Numbered from the stretch's first letter, positions 36,613 to 46,623 are shown. The stretch is DNA of 64,000 nt from CBDHDN01 sp965261585 (GCA_965261585.1 CBDHDN010000055.1:124001-188000), one strand, 5' to 3'. Translations and numbers: made by a program. The notes: a model not told the origin generated them from the sequence alone.

Positions 36613-36900
36613 ATGCTCATGCACGATCCGCCCCATCCCGGCGCGTTCATCCGGCGCCAGTGCCTCGCGCCGCTGGGACTGACGGTGACCGAAGCCGCGA
36701 AGGGGCTCGCGGTCTCGCGCAACACCCTCTCCATGCTGCTGAACGGCCGCCTCGGGATATCCCCCGAGATGGCCATCCGCCTGTCCGAGGCGTTCGGCGG
36801 CAGCCCCGAGAGCTGGCTGACGCAGCAGATGCAGTACGATCTCTGGCACGCTCTGCACAACCGAGAGCCGGTCGATGTCCGCAAGTTCGCCGCCGCCTGA
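36613..36900 (+). CDS. higA: HigA-type antitoxin, XRE family
   Basis: The product is 95 aa from ATG 36613. It begins MLMHDPPHPGAFIRRQCLAP, the classic HigA HPG.. start, then has the helix-turn-helix LTVTEAAKGLAVSRNTLSML and NGRLGISPEMAIRLSEAFG. The C-terminal GSPESWLTQQMQYDLWHAL contacts the toxin. It neutralises HigB and represses the operon. It lies 13 bp after higB and both genes look intact. Confidence 0.93.
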   Translation: MLMHDPPHPGAFIRRQCLAPLGLTVTEAAKGLAVSRNTLSMLLNGRLGISPEMAIRLSEAFGGSPESWLTQQMQYDLWHALHNREPVDVRKFAAA

Positions 36901-36964
36901 CCGCGCCCACCTGATTCCGCGTGCCGGCCGGACTGCCGGGCATCGCATTCATCGAGGATCGTGA

Positions 36965-37186
36965 ATGCCGCAGCATGTGAAGAGCGGATTCTGGATGGTG
37001 CTGGTGCCCGGCGCGGTCGCCTACCTGCGCTACAGGGGCGATCCAGACCCCACGTCGCCCACGCGCATCCACGACCTGCTCGACGAACTCGGCTTCCTCG
37101 ACGGCGTTCCCCGCGACCGCGACAGCATCCTTGCCACCATCGCCAACCGTCTCGGCGACCGGCACGAGGGCCTGATCCCCGACTGA
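36965..37186 (+). CDS. Small hypothetical protein
   Basis: The product is 73 aa, MPQHVKSGFWMVLVPGAVAY, then LLDELGFLDGVPRDRDSILA and TIANRLGDRHEGLIPD. No known domain. Codon use and position between the higBA pair and the ParB-like gene on the same strand make it plausible as a gene, but its function cannot be stated. About 280 bp without a gene follow before the ParB-like start. Confidence 0.45.
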   Translation: MPQHVKSGFWMVLVPGAVAYLRYRGDPDPTSPTRIHDLLDELGFLDGVPRDRDSILATIANRLGDRHEGLIPD

Positions 37187-37467
37187 CGCGTGGCCGCCGG
37201 ACGCTCCCCGTCTGAATTCCCGCCCGTTACGGTCGCGGCTTCCAGGTCGCCGCCGACCGCCGGTACTCCCACCCGCACGCTTTCTCCCCACTCCCGACAC
37301 CGACGCCGGGCCGACACCGCCGTCCCGGCGTCCGCACCCATGCCCCGCGAACGCTCCGGCCGGAGCCGAGACGAGCCGGCGCGGCGGTGAGTACGGTCCG
37401 GACGGTGGGAGCCGTTTCCGCCGCGCCCATTCCATCGATTCCAATCCCCAAACCGGGAGAGATACGC

Positions 37468-39918
37468 ATGAACAACATCGCCCCCAGACCCGAACCGCTG
37501 AACCGGGAGATCCCGCTTTCCCGGCTGGCGCTCGCGCCCGAGAATCTTCGCAAGACCCCGGCCGATCCGGTCGCCGAGGCCGAGATCAAGGCCTCGATCG
37601 CCGCCCACGGCCTCCTGGAAAACCTCGTCGCCCGCATGGACGGTCCGGCCGATGCCGGCACCTATGCCGTGGTCGCCGGCGGGCGCCGCCTCGCGGCCAT
37701 GCAGGCGCTGGCCGAGGACGGCACGATCGATGCCGACCATCCGGTGCCCTGCCTGATCGCCGCCGATCCCGACATCGCCGGCGAGCTTTCGCTGGCGGAG
37801 AACGTGGTCAGAATCGCGATGCATCCGGCCGACCAGGTGACGGCGTTCACGAAGCTCGCCGATGCCGGTCTCTCGGTTGCCGCGATCGCGGCGCGTTTCG
37901 GGATGTCGGAGCGTCTGGTCGAGCAGCGTTTGCGCCTCGGCAACGCCGCGCCGGAACTGCTCGACGCCTACCGCGCCGACGAGATCGATCTCGAAGTGCT
38001 GAAGGCCTTCACCGTCACCGCCGACCGCGCGCGCCAGATGGCGGCCTGGCAACAGGTCACCGGACAGGGCTACCGCCCGTCCGCCTGGCAGGTGAAGCGG
38101 CTGCTGACCGAGGAGCGTGTTCCGGGATCCTCTTCCGTCGCCCGGTTCGTGGGCGTCGCGCCCTACGAGGCGGCCGGCGGCCAGGTGCTGCGCGACCTCT
38201 TCTCCCGGGACGACGAGAGCGGCGTCTGGTTCGATGACCCGTCGTTGCTCCACAACCTCGCCATCGCGAAGCTGCGCGTCTTCAAGGACGAGCTGGAGAC
38301 CCGCTGGAAGTGGGCGGTGGCCATGGTCGAGGTCGACTGGAACACCACCGCCCAATACGGCCACATCTATCCCGAACCCGCCGAGCGAACGCCGGCGGAG
38401 CAGGCCGAGGTCGAGAAGCTGGAGGCCCGCCAGGGCGTCCTCGCCGAGCTCGACGACGAGCAGTGGACAGAGGCACTGGTCCACGAGGCCGAGACCATCG
38501 AGGAGCGCCTCGACGAGATCGAGGGCGTCATCGAGGCCCGCGCCGTCTACAGACCCGAGGACTTCGCGATCTCCGGCTGCATCGCCACCATCGCCCATGA
38601 CGGCTCGCTCCAGGTCATCCACGGGCTGGTCAACCCCGAGGACATGCCGAAGCAGAGCGACACGTCTGGAGAAGCCGATCGCGACGCCGCCGCCGGGGCA
38701 GGCAATGGCCCGGACGAAAGCGCCGGCACCGATACTCGCTCCGATACCGGCCGCATCGCCGGTCCGGCCATGTCCGCGCCGATGCAGCTGCCCAAGGACC
38801 GCGAGGCCGAGGCCCGCAAGGAAGCTGGAGTCGGAATCGGCCTCGCCGACGATCTGCGTTCGATCCGGACGGCGCTCGTCAAGGCCCGGCTCGCCGGGGA
38901 CTTCGAGGCCGCCTTCGACCTCATGCTGTTCCAGCTAGGGCGCTCCGTCTTCACCGACGGCTACAAGTCCCACGCGCTCGATATCGCCGTCCGCGAAACC
39001 GCCGACCGCCCGACGATGCGCATGAACGACGAGGACTTCGCCAACTGGTCCCCGGGCGAGGCCATGCTGGCGGACCGCTCGGGCCTGTCGTTCGACTGGC
39101 TGGAAATCGAGGACGACGGCAAGTCGTTCGCGGCACTCCGGGCCTTGCCGTCGGCCGACAAGCAGGCGGTGTTCGCGACCTGCGTCGCCCGCACGGTGAA
39201 GGGCCAGCTGGCCTTCGAGCCCCAGGCGCGCCCCGAGCTCGAAGCCACCGTTGCCCGGCTCGATATCGACTTCGCGCAGCATGTGCGCCCGACGGCGGAC
39301 ATGCTGTGGTCGCGCATCGCCAAGGGCCGCATTCTCGACATCGCCCGCGCGGTCCTGAACCCGGCCTGGGCGTCGGCCCGTGCGAAGAACAAGAAGCCGG
39401 CGATCGCCGAGGCGATGGAGGCCGCTTTCGCGGCCGGGGATCCGCCGGTCGGCGTGAGTGCGGCGATGCACGCCGCGGCACTGGCCTGGACGCCGCCCGG
39501 GTTCGCAGCGTTCGATACGGGCCGGGAGGACGACGAGGCTGGCGACGACTCGACGGCCCCAGCGGCAACGGATGCGTCCGATGTGGAACCCGCTGCAGCT
39601 GTTGAAAGCGCGGAGACGCCAGCGGAGGCGCCGCGTACCGCATCGGCGGTCGAGAGCATCGAAGCGCCAGGCGTAGCCGAACGCCGCGCCGCCGCACGCG
39701 CCGCCGATGCCAACGGTCCCGCCATCCCGGTCGAACCGGACACCGGAAACGTCGATGACGGCAAGGATGCCCAAGCGGGCGGCGTGGAGGCCGGAAGCGC
39801 CGATGCCGCACAGGCGGAGGACATCGCCGCGCCGGCCGGCGCCATGCCTCCGGTCCCGATGAACGGCCACGACAGGGACCCGCTGGAGATCCCGGAGTTC
39901 CTGCGCCGGGTCCAGTAG
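37468..39918 (+). CDS. Large ParB/RepB/Spo0J-family protein
   Basis: The product is 816 aa from ATG 37468 with GGGAGA upstream. The N-terminal ParB nuclease-like domain is IPLSRLALAPENLRKTPADP through TYAVVAGGRRLAAMQALAED, where GGRRL replaces the usual GERR. A central HTH contains LAENVVRIAMHPADQVTAFT and VAAIAARFGMSERLVEQRL. Long charged and helical regions follow, ending in an acidic Ala/Pro/Glu-rich tail (IEAPGVAERRAAARAADANG). Island and plasmid ParB-like proteins of this size accompany GHKL-type ATPases and are thought to work in maintenance or regulation. There is no ParA, so classical partition is unlikely. Confidence 0.85.
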   Translation: MNNIAPRPEPLNREIPLSRLALAPENLRKTPADPVAEAEIKASIAAHGLLENLVARMDGPADAGTYAVVAGGRRLAAMQALAEDGTIDADHPVPCLIAADPDIAGELSLAENVVRIAMHPADQVTAFTKLADAGLSVAAIAARFGMSERLVEQRLRLGNAAPELLDAYRADEIDLEVLKAFTVTADRARQMAAWQQVTGQGYRPSAWQVKRLLTEERVPGSSSVARFVGVAPYEAAGGQVLRDLFSRDDESGVWFDDPSLLHNLAIAKLRVFKDELETRWKWAVAMVEVDWNTTAQYGHIYPEPAERTPAEQAEVEKLEARQGVLAELDDEQWTEALVHEAETIEERLDEIEGVIEARAVYRPEDFAISGCIATIAHDGSLQVIHGLVNPEDMPKQSDTSGEADRDAAAGAGNGPDESAGTDTRSDTGRIAGPAMSAPMQLPKDREAEARKEAGVGIGLADDLRSIRTALVKARLAGDFEAAFDLMLFQLGRSVFTDGYKSHALDIAVRETADRPTMRMNDEDFANWSPGEAMLADRSGLSFDWLEIEDDGKSFAALRALPSADKQAVFATCVARTVKGQLAFEPQARPELEATVARLDIDFAQHVRPTADMLWSRIAKGRILDIARAVLNPAWASARAKNKKPAIAEAMEAAFAAGDPPVGVSAAMHAAALAWTPPGFAAFDTGREDDEAGDDSTAPAATDASDVEPAAAVESAETPAEAPRTASAVESIEAPGVAERRAAARAADANGPAIPVEPDTGNVDDGKDAQAGGVEAGSADAAQAEDIAAPAGAMPPVPMNGHDRDPLEIPEFLRRVQ

Positions 39919-39940
39919 TCGTTCGCCCAAGCCCCCGAGC

Positions 39941-40032
39941 GCCCCGCCCGGCACACCGCCCCGGCTCACAGAGAGCCTGCCCCGGCCTCCGAGCCGGGGG
40001 GGCAGGCCGGGCGGGGCGTTTCCTTTTCCGAG
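39941..40032 (+). terminator. Nested GC-rich stem-loops with a T-rich tail
   Basis: CGCCCCGCCCGGC near 39941 pairs with GCCGGGCGGGGCG near 40005-40020. An inner palindrome CCTGCCCCGGC/GCCGGGGGGGCAGG lies inside, and tttccttttcc follows. It stands just after the ParB-like gene, as a rho-independent terminator would. Confidence 0.7.
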
Positions 40033-40052
40033 ACCCCGATGGAGCTCCACGA

Positions 40053-40206
40053 ATGAACGATATCGCCACAACCCTTCCGCAAACCATCCGTGCACGGATC
40101 CACGAAAGCGCCATCCGGCGCGTCACCCGCATCTATGCATCTACGATTTCGGATGTGCTCATCGAGGCCTTGCAGAATTCACGCCGCGCCGGCGCCAGCG
40201 AGCTCG
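40053..40206 (+). pseudogene. N-terminal fragment of a GHKL-type ATP-binding protein
   Basis: MNDIATTLPQTIRARIHESA, then RVTRIYASTISDVLIEALQN and SRRAGASEL resemble the N1-box helix (xxEALQNSxRAGA) of HATPase proteins that follow ParB-like genes in similar islands. Similarity stops at about 40206, where unrelated sequence, perhaps another IS end, begins. The ATP-binding core is missing. Confidence 0.6.
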
Positions 40207-40503
40207 TCGGTGGTGACGTGCCCCAAGGCGCCCGCCAAGTCAAAATGACGTGGGATTATTGCTCCGGGATTGACACCCTTGATTGACATCGACCAGCTCG
40301 TTTGCGAGCGGGCGGTGGTCGGGTATGTCCGTTTGTCTGTGTTAGCGGCGCTGCGGGTGTTGGCACCTTCCGGCCTCATCGCGCTGAGTCCGGAAAGTGA
40401 TCTTCGAACAGGATCGCAAACTGCCAGATTGCGGCGGTCCAAGCAACGGGGCGCTTCCAGCGCATACCGCGAGGCCGCATTCGGCCCTCGGTTACCCGTT
40501 TGC
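40207..40503. other. About 300 bp without a gene
   Basis: It contains a possible IS terminus (40230-40290, lower GC) and otherwise nothing recognised. It lies between the truncated ATPase and the 3' end of the helicase gene. Confidence 0.35.
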
Positions 40504-43500
40504 CTATTTGTCCGGTTCGAACACGAGTTCAGGAACGACCACTTCCCAGCTATCGCACTTCACGCTGTCCTGATACTGCGGATCCGACGCTTCGCGGCAC
40601 CACTCGACGATGGCCAACACTGTGCCGATCCGGCAGCGCATCCCCGCCGGCGGCTTGAAGCTCCTTGCGAGACGTCCCACCACCATCCCTGCGCGATCCA
40701 GCAATTCCCAATTCCCGCGCTCTGCGACGCGTATCTCCAGCCCATCTCCTGGCGACAGCGAGGCGATCGCACGATGGATTCCATGGTGGGAACGCTGACG
40801 TCCGGCGAAGCCGAGGTCCACCTGCTCGAGATTGGCCCGGACGTGGCGATACTCAATCGCTTTCGAGACGGGCGGGAGCTCGACCGGATCGCGATGCACC
40901 ACCGATGGATTGCGCAGCAACGCTTCCTGCAATGTACGGGGCCCTTGGAAACGCGCCAGCGTGAGCGTCTGCCGGGCGCGCGTCATCGCCACATAGTAAA
41001 GCCGGCGCGGCTCGTCCGGATCCTCGTCCTCTCCGATGCGATTCCAGCCGCCGTCCAGCACGGCGACATGATCGAATTCCAACCCCTTCGCCCGGTGCCC
41101 GCTCAACAGCAGCAGCCCGTGCTGGCGACGGCGTATCTCCCGGCCCCACTCCGCCAGCCACTCGATGAAGTGATCGACCGGCATGTCCCCGCCGCCCGTC
41201 TCCAACGCGTGCTCCTCGAGCGCCTGCCGCAGCAGGTCGTGCCAGGGATCGTTCGGCTGCGTCTTCATCCAATCTTGTAGAGCGGCTCCGTCAATGATGC
41301 GGGGCTTCCTTGCGCGCACCCAATCGACGAATGCCCGGGTCTCGCGCAGGCGCCAGAAATTGGGGATTTCCTCGTTCCCCATTTGCGACGGAATTTCGTG
41401 CAGCTCGCAGAATGCACGCACGGGGGCCAGATAATCCCACTCGCGCGCGATCACCGCGCAACGCGACCAGTCCCAGTTCGGCGCGAGCGCAGCCAGGCGC
41501 TGCAGCTCCCCCATGACAGATCTTGCCTGGGAGATGGGATCGCGGCCTGCCGGCAGGATCTGCACCCGTGCACGCGAGACAGCGTCGAGCGTTTCCCACG
41601 ACCCGCCCGCCGGGTCATTCGCGCGCGCCCGGTCGATACGGATCGGATGGCCGGCCTTCATCCGTTCCCGAGCTGGCTCGATCACGGCGTTCGCTGCCCC
41701 CACGATGTGGCCCGTGGAACGGTAGTTTGCCGTGAGATATCTCGGTTTCGGCCCGTAATCCGCCTCGAAACGGCGGATGAACTCCACCGATGCGCCGTTG
41801 AAGGCGTAGATGTTCTGATCGTCGTCGCCGACCGCGAACAGGGTGAGCTTGCCGGCATCGTCCTCCAGCGTTCGTCCGGCTAGGGCCGATATCAGTTCGT
41901 ATTGATCCGGACCGATGTCCTGGTACTCGTCCACCAGGATCCAACGGAATCCTGCGAGCAGACGCTCACGCTGCTCGTCGGCTTCCTCTGGCGGCAAGCC
42001 CTCTCCGCGCAGCAATTCGACCGCTCGGCGCATCACCTCCTGGAACATCTCGTCGTCGGGGCGCTCCGCCCGCCCCGTGAAGCTGGCCCCGGCAAGCCGC
42101 ATCGCCAGGGCATGGCAAGTGAGCACAGTCACACCGCGGGCGTCGTCTCCGATCAACTCCGCGAGGCGGCGGCGGATATCGACGGCCGCGTGACGGTTGT
42201 AGGCGAGGGCCAGGATGCCGCGTGCGCTCTCCCGCCGCGCGCGTATGAGATAGGCGATGCGATGCACGAGCACGCGAGTCTTGCCGGAACCGGGACCCGC
42301 GAGCACAAGTACGTTCGTTTGCTCCCTATCGTCGGCGACGATGCCCTGCTGGACCGGATTCTTCAGGCTGTCGACGATGGTCCACCAGGATTCGGGCGTG
42401 GTCTCCCGTCCGATCTCCTTGTCCCGACCGGGCAGCCAGCGGGTAAGAAACTCATCCTCCCTGAGCGTGAAGTAGTCCATCGCCAGCCGCAGGGCCTCGC
42501 TCATGGCGGCGCGGCCCCGTTCCGCGAACTCCACCATTACGTGGATCTGCAGAACCTGTCCCTTGTAGTGAAGTGAGAGGGGCTCGAAGTCCGCCCTGGC
42601 GAAGCCGCGCCGTTCCCGCTGCTCCAAACGGATCGTCATGGCCGGACGGAACACCGCCAGGCCCTTGTTGAGGCGGATGACATCCAGTTCGTGCAGCCAC
42701 AACAGGGCGCGGTCCAGCAGCTTGGCGGTGTCCTTGACGCTGCTCTTGAGAACCAGGTCCGACTCGATCGCTTGCAACAACCTGCCGAGCGTGGTCTCCG
42801 CCAGAAGATCCGTCCCCCGGCTGCCGGACGGCAGGCACTCGATGAAATGCTGTAACAGGCGCCTGGCGCCCTCGCGGCGGCGCCGCGCGGTCTCCTCAAG
42901 CGCCCACCATTCGCGTTTCAGAGTGATACGCGCCGTTTCCGCGTCCTGCTTCCGTACCGCCAGGCTGCCCCCGGCCCCGTCCTCGCCCCAGCCGTCGTAG
43001 GCGATGCCCCTCACGATGCGCCACAGGCGCTCCGGCAGGGGATCCGACAGGCCCTGATCCCGCAGGACCTGGGCCGCAACACGCAAATGCAGGGAAGATG
43101 TGTCTCCCTTGCCCTGATCCGGCGCTGCCTCGCGCATATGAGCGATCAGGGCGGTCTCCAACGCTACCGCTTCCTCCAGGCGCTTGAGGGAAGCGCGCTC
43201 CACGCCGGCGTGAACGAACGCGGTCAGCACCGTGTCGTTGCTCGCGATGCCCAGCCGCTCGAGATCGTACAGAGCCGCGCGTACACCCTCGGAACCCAGT
43301 CCCGAGACTCCCATCAGTTCGTCCGTGGTAACACCTTCGTCCGCTCCCGCCTCGATCAGCGTCTCGGCGATGCGCTGCAATTGCCCCCGGTAACTGTCCG
43401 TGATCGCTGCGCGGGCAAGCCGCTTTCTGGCCTCCTCGGCCGAGCCCACCCGAAGCGAGGAAGGGAATACTTGGACGAAGTTTTCCTCCCTCTTCAGGAG

Positions 43501-45765
43501 CTCCGCCTCCTCCAGCCAAGCGACGGCGGTGCGCACACGCGTATCGTCGGTGGCCGAATCGCGCTCGAAGGCCTTTTCCTCGTCTTCGCCGAGGATTTCG
43601 CCCGCGGTTGCCACGACGTCGCCATCGAAACGCTTCTTCCGGTCCAGGTTGCGCAGCGCCCGGAGGATGCCGTGAATCTCCTCCCTGGTGAGCCGCGACC
43701 GGGCCGACATGCCGAATTGACGCTCGACGTCGTCCGCCGCGTACAGCAGCACGCAGCGCGCCGTTTCCCGGTCACGCCCGGCTCGTCCAGCCTCCTGAAG
43801 ATAGTTCTCGAGCGAGCCCGGGATGTCCGCGTGGATGACTAGCCGCACATCCGGCTTGTCGATTCCCATGCCGAAGGCATTGGTCGCCGCGATCGCGCGA
43901 AGCTCACCGTCGATGAAGCGCCGCTGCACGTTCTTTTTGGTCTCCGGTGGCAGGCCCGCATGAAAATGGTCTGCCGCCACCTCCTTCAATTGCAGGTACT
44001 CGGCGACCTCCTCGCTTTGGTTCCGTGTCGCGCAGTAGACGATCGCGCCACCAGGCGTATCCGGCGGCAGGTGCGACATCAGGATCTGGTGAATGTGGGC
44101 GAACTTCTCGCCCCCGGAGGTCGGGATCACCTCGAACGCCAGGTTTGTGCGCTCGGCGCCCCCGTCGAAGACGGTCAACTCGATCCCGAGCCTGTCCCGG
44201 AAGTGCCGCGCGATGTCCTCCACCACGTCCGGCTTGGCGGTCGCGGTCAGGCAAAGCACCGGCGGTACCGCCCCGTCTCCCGCCTTCTCCCGGATGAAGC
44301 GGCCCACATAACGGTAATCCGGCCTGAAATCGTGCCCCCAGCGCGACAGGCAGTGCGCCTCGTCCAGCACCCAGGCGCCAATTTCCCGTTGATTGAGCAC
44401 CCGGCGCAGCGAGCGGGCGCGAAGCTGCTCAGGGGAGATGAGGAGGATGCCCGCATCGCCCAGCCGGACCCGGTCCAGCGCGTCCGCGCGTTCGGGCATC
44501 GACAACAGCCCGTTGATGGTTACGCAGCAGCCGATCCCGCGCGCCTCCAGCCCCGCCACCTGGTCCGCCATGAGCGCGACCAGGGGCGAGATCACCACCG
44601 TCAGCGCGCCGGTCTTGTCGTAACGCGAGAGTGCCGGGATCTGGTAGCAGAGCGACTTGCCCGTGCCGGTGGGCAGAATGCCCAGCACATGCTTGCCGGC
44701 CATCGCCGCCTCGACGATGGCCTGCTGCATTGGACGCCCGTCGTCGTCTGCTGGTTCGGGTCGAAACTCGTCGAAACCGAACCAGCGCTTCAACTCCTTG
44801 CGGGCATCGTGCCGCTCGCGGCACCAGGCGCACCCGGGATCGGCACATGCGAGGTCCCTGAGTCGGCGCACGAGGTGTCCGGTCTCCGGGAACTGATGGC
44901 GCACCCAGGGCGGCATGACAGAGTTGCCGCCGGCCACCGAGAGCCATGCCAACGCATAGGCCAGCGGCCAGCCGCACTCCTTCGGCTTCACCAATATCTC
45001 CCGGCCGTGAGTCGCGCAGGCCGCGCCCTCCAGGCACCGGCCGATCGCCGCCAGAGCCTCTCTCTCCGAAGGACGGGGCGGTTGGCTGAGCTCCCCGAAA
45101 AGTTCGCCCAGAGCGCGGTCCGCGGCCTCGGGCTTTGGCGTGCACAGCCAATGCCAGGCCGCGAGCAGATCCGGCGGAGCTCGTTTCAGGGCTCGCCGCT
45201 GGTCGCCGAAAACCTCCAGCGCAAGTCGCGCATCCAGTTCCGAGTCGTTGACGCGTCCTCGTTTGAGCCCGCCGTCCTGATAGTGCTTGACGAGGTGGTG
45301 ATAGGGATGGCGCGGAAACGCGAGTGGACTGAGGCGCAGCGTATCCACCGCCGGCAGCGTCAGCAAACGCAGATCCGGCTTCGCTGCCGCGAGATGGGGC
45401 AGGTCGAAGGCGATCAGGTTGTGCCCCAGAACGAAGGATGCCCCATCGGCCAGCTCGTCAAGCTTCAGCAACGCTTCCGCCAATCCGGCGCCGGAATGCA
45501 CCAGGCGCTCGCCAGTATCCGCGCGGACCGCGCCGATCGCGTGGATGCGGCCATCCTGCCTGCCAATTTCCAGATCGAGCGAAAGGCAGCGGGGCCGAAA
45601 CAGCTTATTTTCCTCCGATGCCGGCGCATCCGGATCGGGCTCTACATGAGAAGCATTACCGGCTGACTGCTCGGCCGCGGGCTGTGCGATGCCTCGGATC
45701 TCGTGCCGGCTATGCAATTCGAATCGTCCGCTTCCCGTTACATGGCGCCGTTCGGCTCGGAACAA
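40504..45765 (-). CDS. DEDD exonuclease - RecQ helicase - UvrD helicase fusion
   Basis: An open frame of 1753 codons. Residues 58-190 are a DEDD 3'-5' exonuclease-like domain: CLSLDLEIG (D64, E66), LGHNLIAFDLPHL (D121) and NDSELDARLALEVF (D174/D178). Residues 345-700 are a RecQ-type SF2 helicase: Walker A ILPTGTGKSLCYQIP, DEAH VLDEAHCLSRWGHDF, LTATAKPD, and motif VI YLQEAGRAGRDR. Residues 1140-1650 are a UvrD-type SF1 helicase: Walker A VLAGPGSGKTRVLVHRI, ILVDEYQDIGPDQYEL, GDDDQNIYAFNGA and RRLYYVAMTRARQTL. The start (TTG 45765) is weak and the true start may lie downstream. It acts on DNA in repair, recombination or defence; the role is inferred from island context. Confidence 0.85.
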   Translation of the reverse strand: MFRAERRHVTGSGRFELHSRHEIRGIAQPAAEQSAGNASHVEPDPDAPASEENKLFRPRCLSLDLEIGRQDGRIHAIGAVRADTGERLVHSGAGLAEALLKLDELADGASFVLGHNLIAFDLPHLAAAKPDLRLLTLPAVDTLRLSPLAFPRHPYHHLVKHYQDGGLKRGRVNDSELDARLALEVFGDQRRALKRAPPDLLAAWHWLCTPKPEAADRALGELFGELSQPPRPSEREALAAIGRCLEGAACATHGREILVKPKECGWPLAYALAWLSVAGGNSVMPPWVRHQFPETGHLVRRLRDLACADPGCAWCRERHDARKELKRWFGFDEFRPEPADDDGRPMQQAIVEAAMAGKHVLGILPTGTGKSLCYQIPALSRYDKTGALTVVISPLVALMADQVAGLEARGIGCCVTINGLLSMPERADALDRVRLGDAGILLISPEQLRARSLRRVLNQREIGAWVLDEAHCLSRWGHDFRPDYRYVGRFIREKAGDGAVPPVLCLTATAKPDVVEDIARHFRDRLGIELTVFDGGAERTNLAFEVIPTSGGEKFAHIHQILMSHLPPDTPGGAIVYCATRNQSEEVAEYLQLKEVAADHFHAGLPPETKKNVQRRFIDGELRAIAATNAFGMGIDKPDVRLVIHADIPGSLENYLQEAGRAGRDRETARCVLLYAADDVERQFGMSARSRLTREEIHGILRALRNLDRKKRFDGDVVATAGEILGEDEEKAFERDSATDDTRVRTAVAWLEEAELLKREENFVQVFPSSLRVGSAEEARKRLARAAITDSYRGQLQRIAETLIEAGADEGVTTDELMGVSGLGSEGVRAALYDLERLGIASNDTVLTAFVHAGVERASLKRLEEAVALETALIAHMREAAPDQGKGDTSSLHLRVAAQVLRDQGLSDPLPERLWRIVRGIAYDGWGEDGAGGSLAVRKQDAETARITLKREWWALEETARRRREGARRLLQHFIECLPSGSRGTDLLAETTLGRLLQAIESDLVLKSSVKDTAKLLDRALLWLHELDVIRLNKGLAVFRPAMTIRLEQRERRGFARADFEPLSLHYKGQVLQIHVMVEFAERGRAAMSEALRLAMDYFTLREDEFLTRWLPGRDKEIGRETTPESWWTIVDSLKNPVQQGIVADDREQTNVLVLAGPGSGKTRVLVHRIAYLIRARRESARGILALAYNRHAAVDIRRRLAELIGDDARGVTVLTCHALAMRLAGASFTGRAERPDDEMFQEVMRRAVELLRGEGLPPEEADEQRERLLAGFRWILVDEYQDIGPDQYELISALAGRTLEDDAGKLTLFAVGDDDQNIYAFNGASVEFIRRFEADYGPKPRYLTANYRSTGHIVGAANAVIEPARERMKAGHPIRIDRARANDPAGGSWETLDAVSRARVQILPAGRDPISQARSVMGELQRLAALAPNWDWSRCAVIAREWDYLAPVRAFCELHEIPSQMGNEEIPNFWRLRETRAFVDWVRARKPRIIDGAALQDWMKTQPNDPWHDLLRQALEEHALETGGGDMPVDHFIEWLAEWGREIRRRQHGLLLLSGHRAKGLEFDHVAVLDGGWNRIGEDEDPDEPRRLYYVAMTRARQTLTLARFQGPRTLQEALLRNPSVVHRDPVELPPVSKAIEYRHVRANLEQVDLGFAGRQRSHHGIHRAIASLSPGDGLEIRVAERGNWELLDRAGMVVGRLARSFKPPAGMRCRIGTVLAIVEWCREASDPQYQDSVKCDSWEVVVPELVFEPDK

Positions 45766-45859
45766 TAAACCCGTGCCGCCCAGGCGAGATCAAATGCTTA
45801 CCGGCTCCATCGGCGCCGAATCTCCACTCAGGTCCGTACGGGCGTCAACTGTGTCGTCT

Positions 45860-46033
45860 CTTGTGCACGACCACCCGGTGCTGAGCCTGAGCCGGCAATG
45901 CTGCCTGCTGTCGATCGGGCGTTCCTCGCTCTGCTACAAGCCGAAGGGCTGGAACGCCGAGACGCTGGCGCTGATGCGACTGGTCGACAAGCTGTTCCTG
46001 AAATATCCGTTCTACAGTGTGCGCATACCCTAA
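45860..46033 (+). pseudogene. IS3-family OrfB fragment
   Basis: HPVLSLSRQCCLLSIGRSSL and CYKPKGWNAETLALMRLVDK, then LFLKYPFYSVRIP match the N-terminal region of IS3-family OrfB, with the conserved LYYxP and ELFLKYPFYG. The catalytic core is absent. It lies beside the 5' end of the helicase gene and may have replaced its original promoter. Confidence 0.8.
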
Positions 46034-46609
46034 CTCTTAGGAAACGCTCGCGGCCATACCGGCGCTGGCATCGACTTCCTTGCAGGGGCCGGTTGCCTCT
46101 AGTCTATTCGATGGCCCACATTAGAGAAGTAGCTCGGCAGCAACATCAGGGCCGCCGCAAATCGGATCAGCAAGGGGCTCTCATCGATGACAGATGCACA
46201 AAGCGTACACGAAGCTTTAAGTCATGCGCTAGCCGGCAGTAGAGCCTGGGCAGCAGGAAAGGAACATCTGTCCAATGTTACTCGGTCCGCTCGGTTTCTA
46301 TCCGATGCATGCAAAAGGCTCGACGATTCGATCAATGCCAGCGGCACTCTGTGCTGTAGGTACATATCGGTTGATGATTTGGGCATCCGTCAACCCGGAG
46401 AATGGCTGCTGGATGGAGTGTGGACAGAAGACGCTAGCGCCGACGAGCTCTTTACAGAACGGTTTCCAGTTCGAATTCGATGCGGACTCGAATGCGAGAG
46501 CAGTACGAATGGAAAAGAGCTCTTCAAGGACTTGGCGAAGCTGATCGTAGTGGCGAGCGAAATCAAGATTTTTGCCGCGGGCATGAATCAGAAATCAGTC
46601 GAAGGAGCG

Positions 46610-46623
46610 GCAAATTATGTCAG
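46610..46623 (+). repeat. 14-bp target duplication, left copy
   Basis: GCAAATTATGTCAG directly precedes the IS end at 46624 and is repeated exactly at 48038-48051. The duplicated bases encode ANYVS in the interrupted gene, which proves the boundaries. Confidence 0.93.

Noticed and set aside
37216..37467. Possible extra N-terminal part of the ParB-like protein (frame open to 37387)
   Set aside because: A ribosome site directly precedes ATG 37468, and the upstream residues show no ParB similarity.
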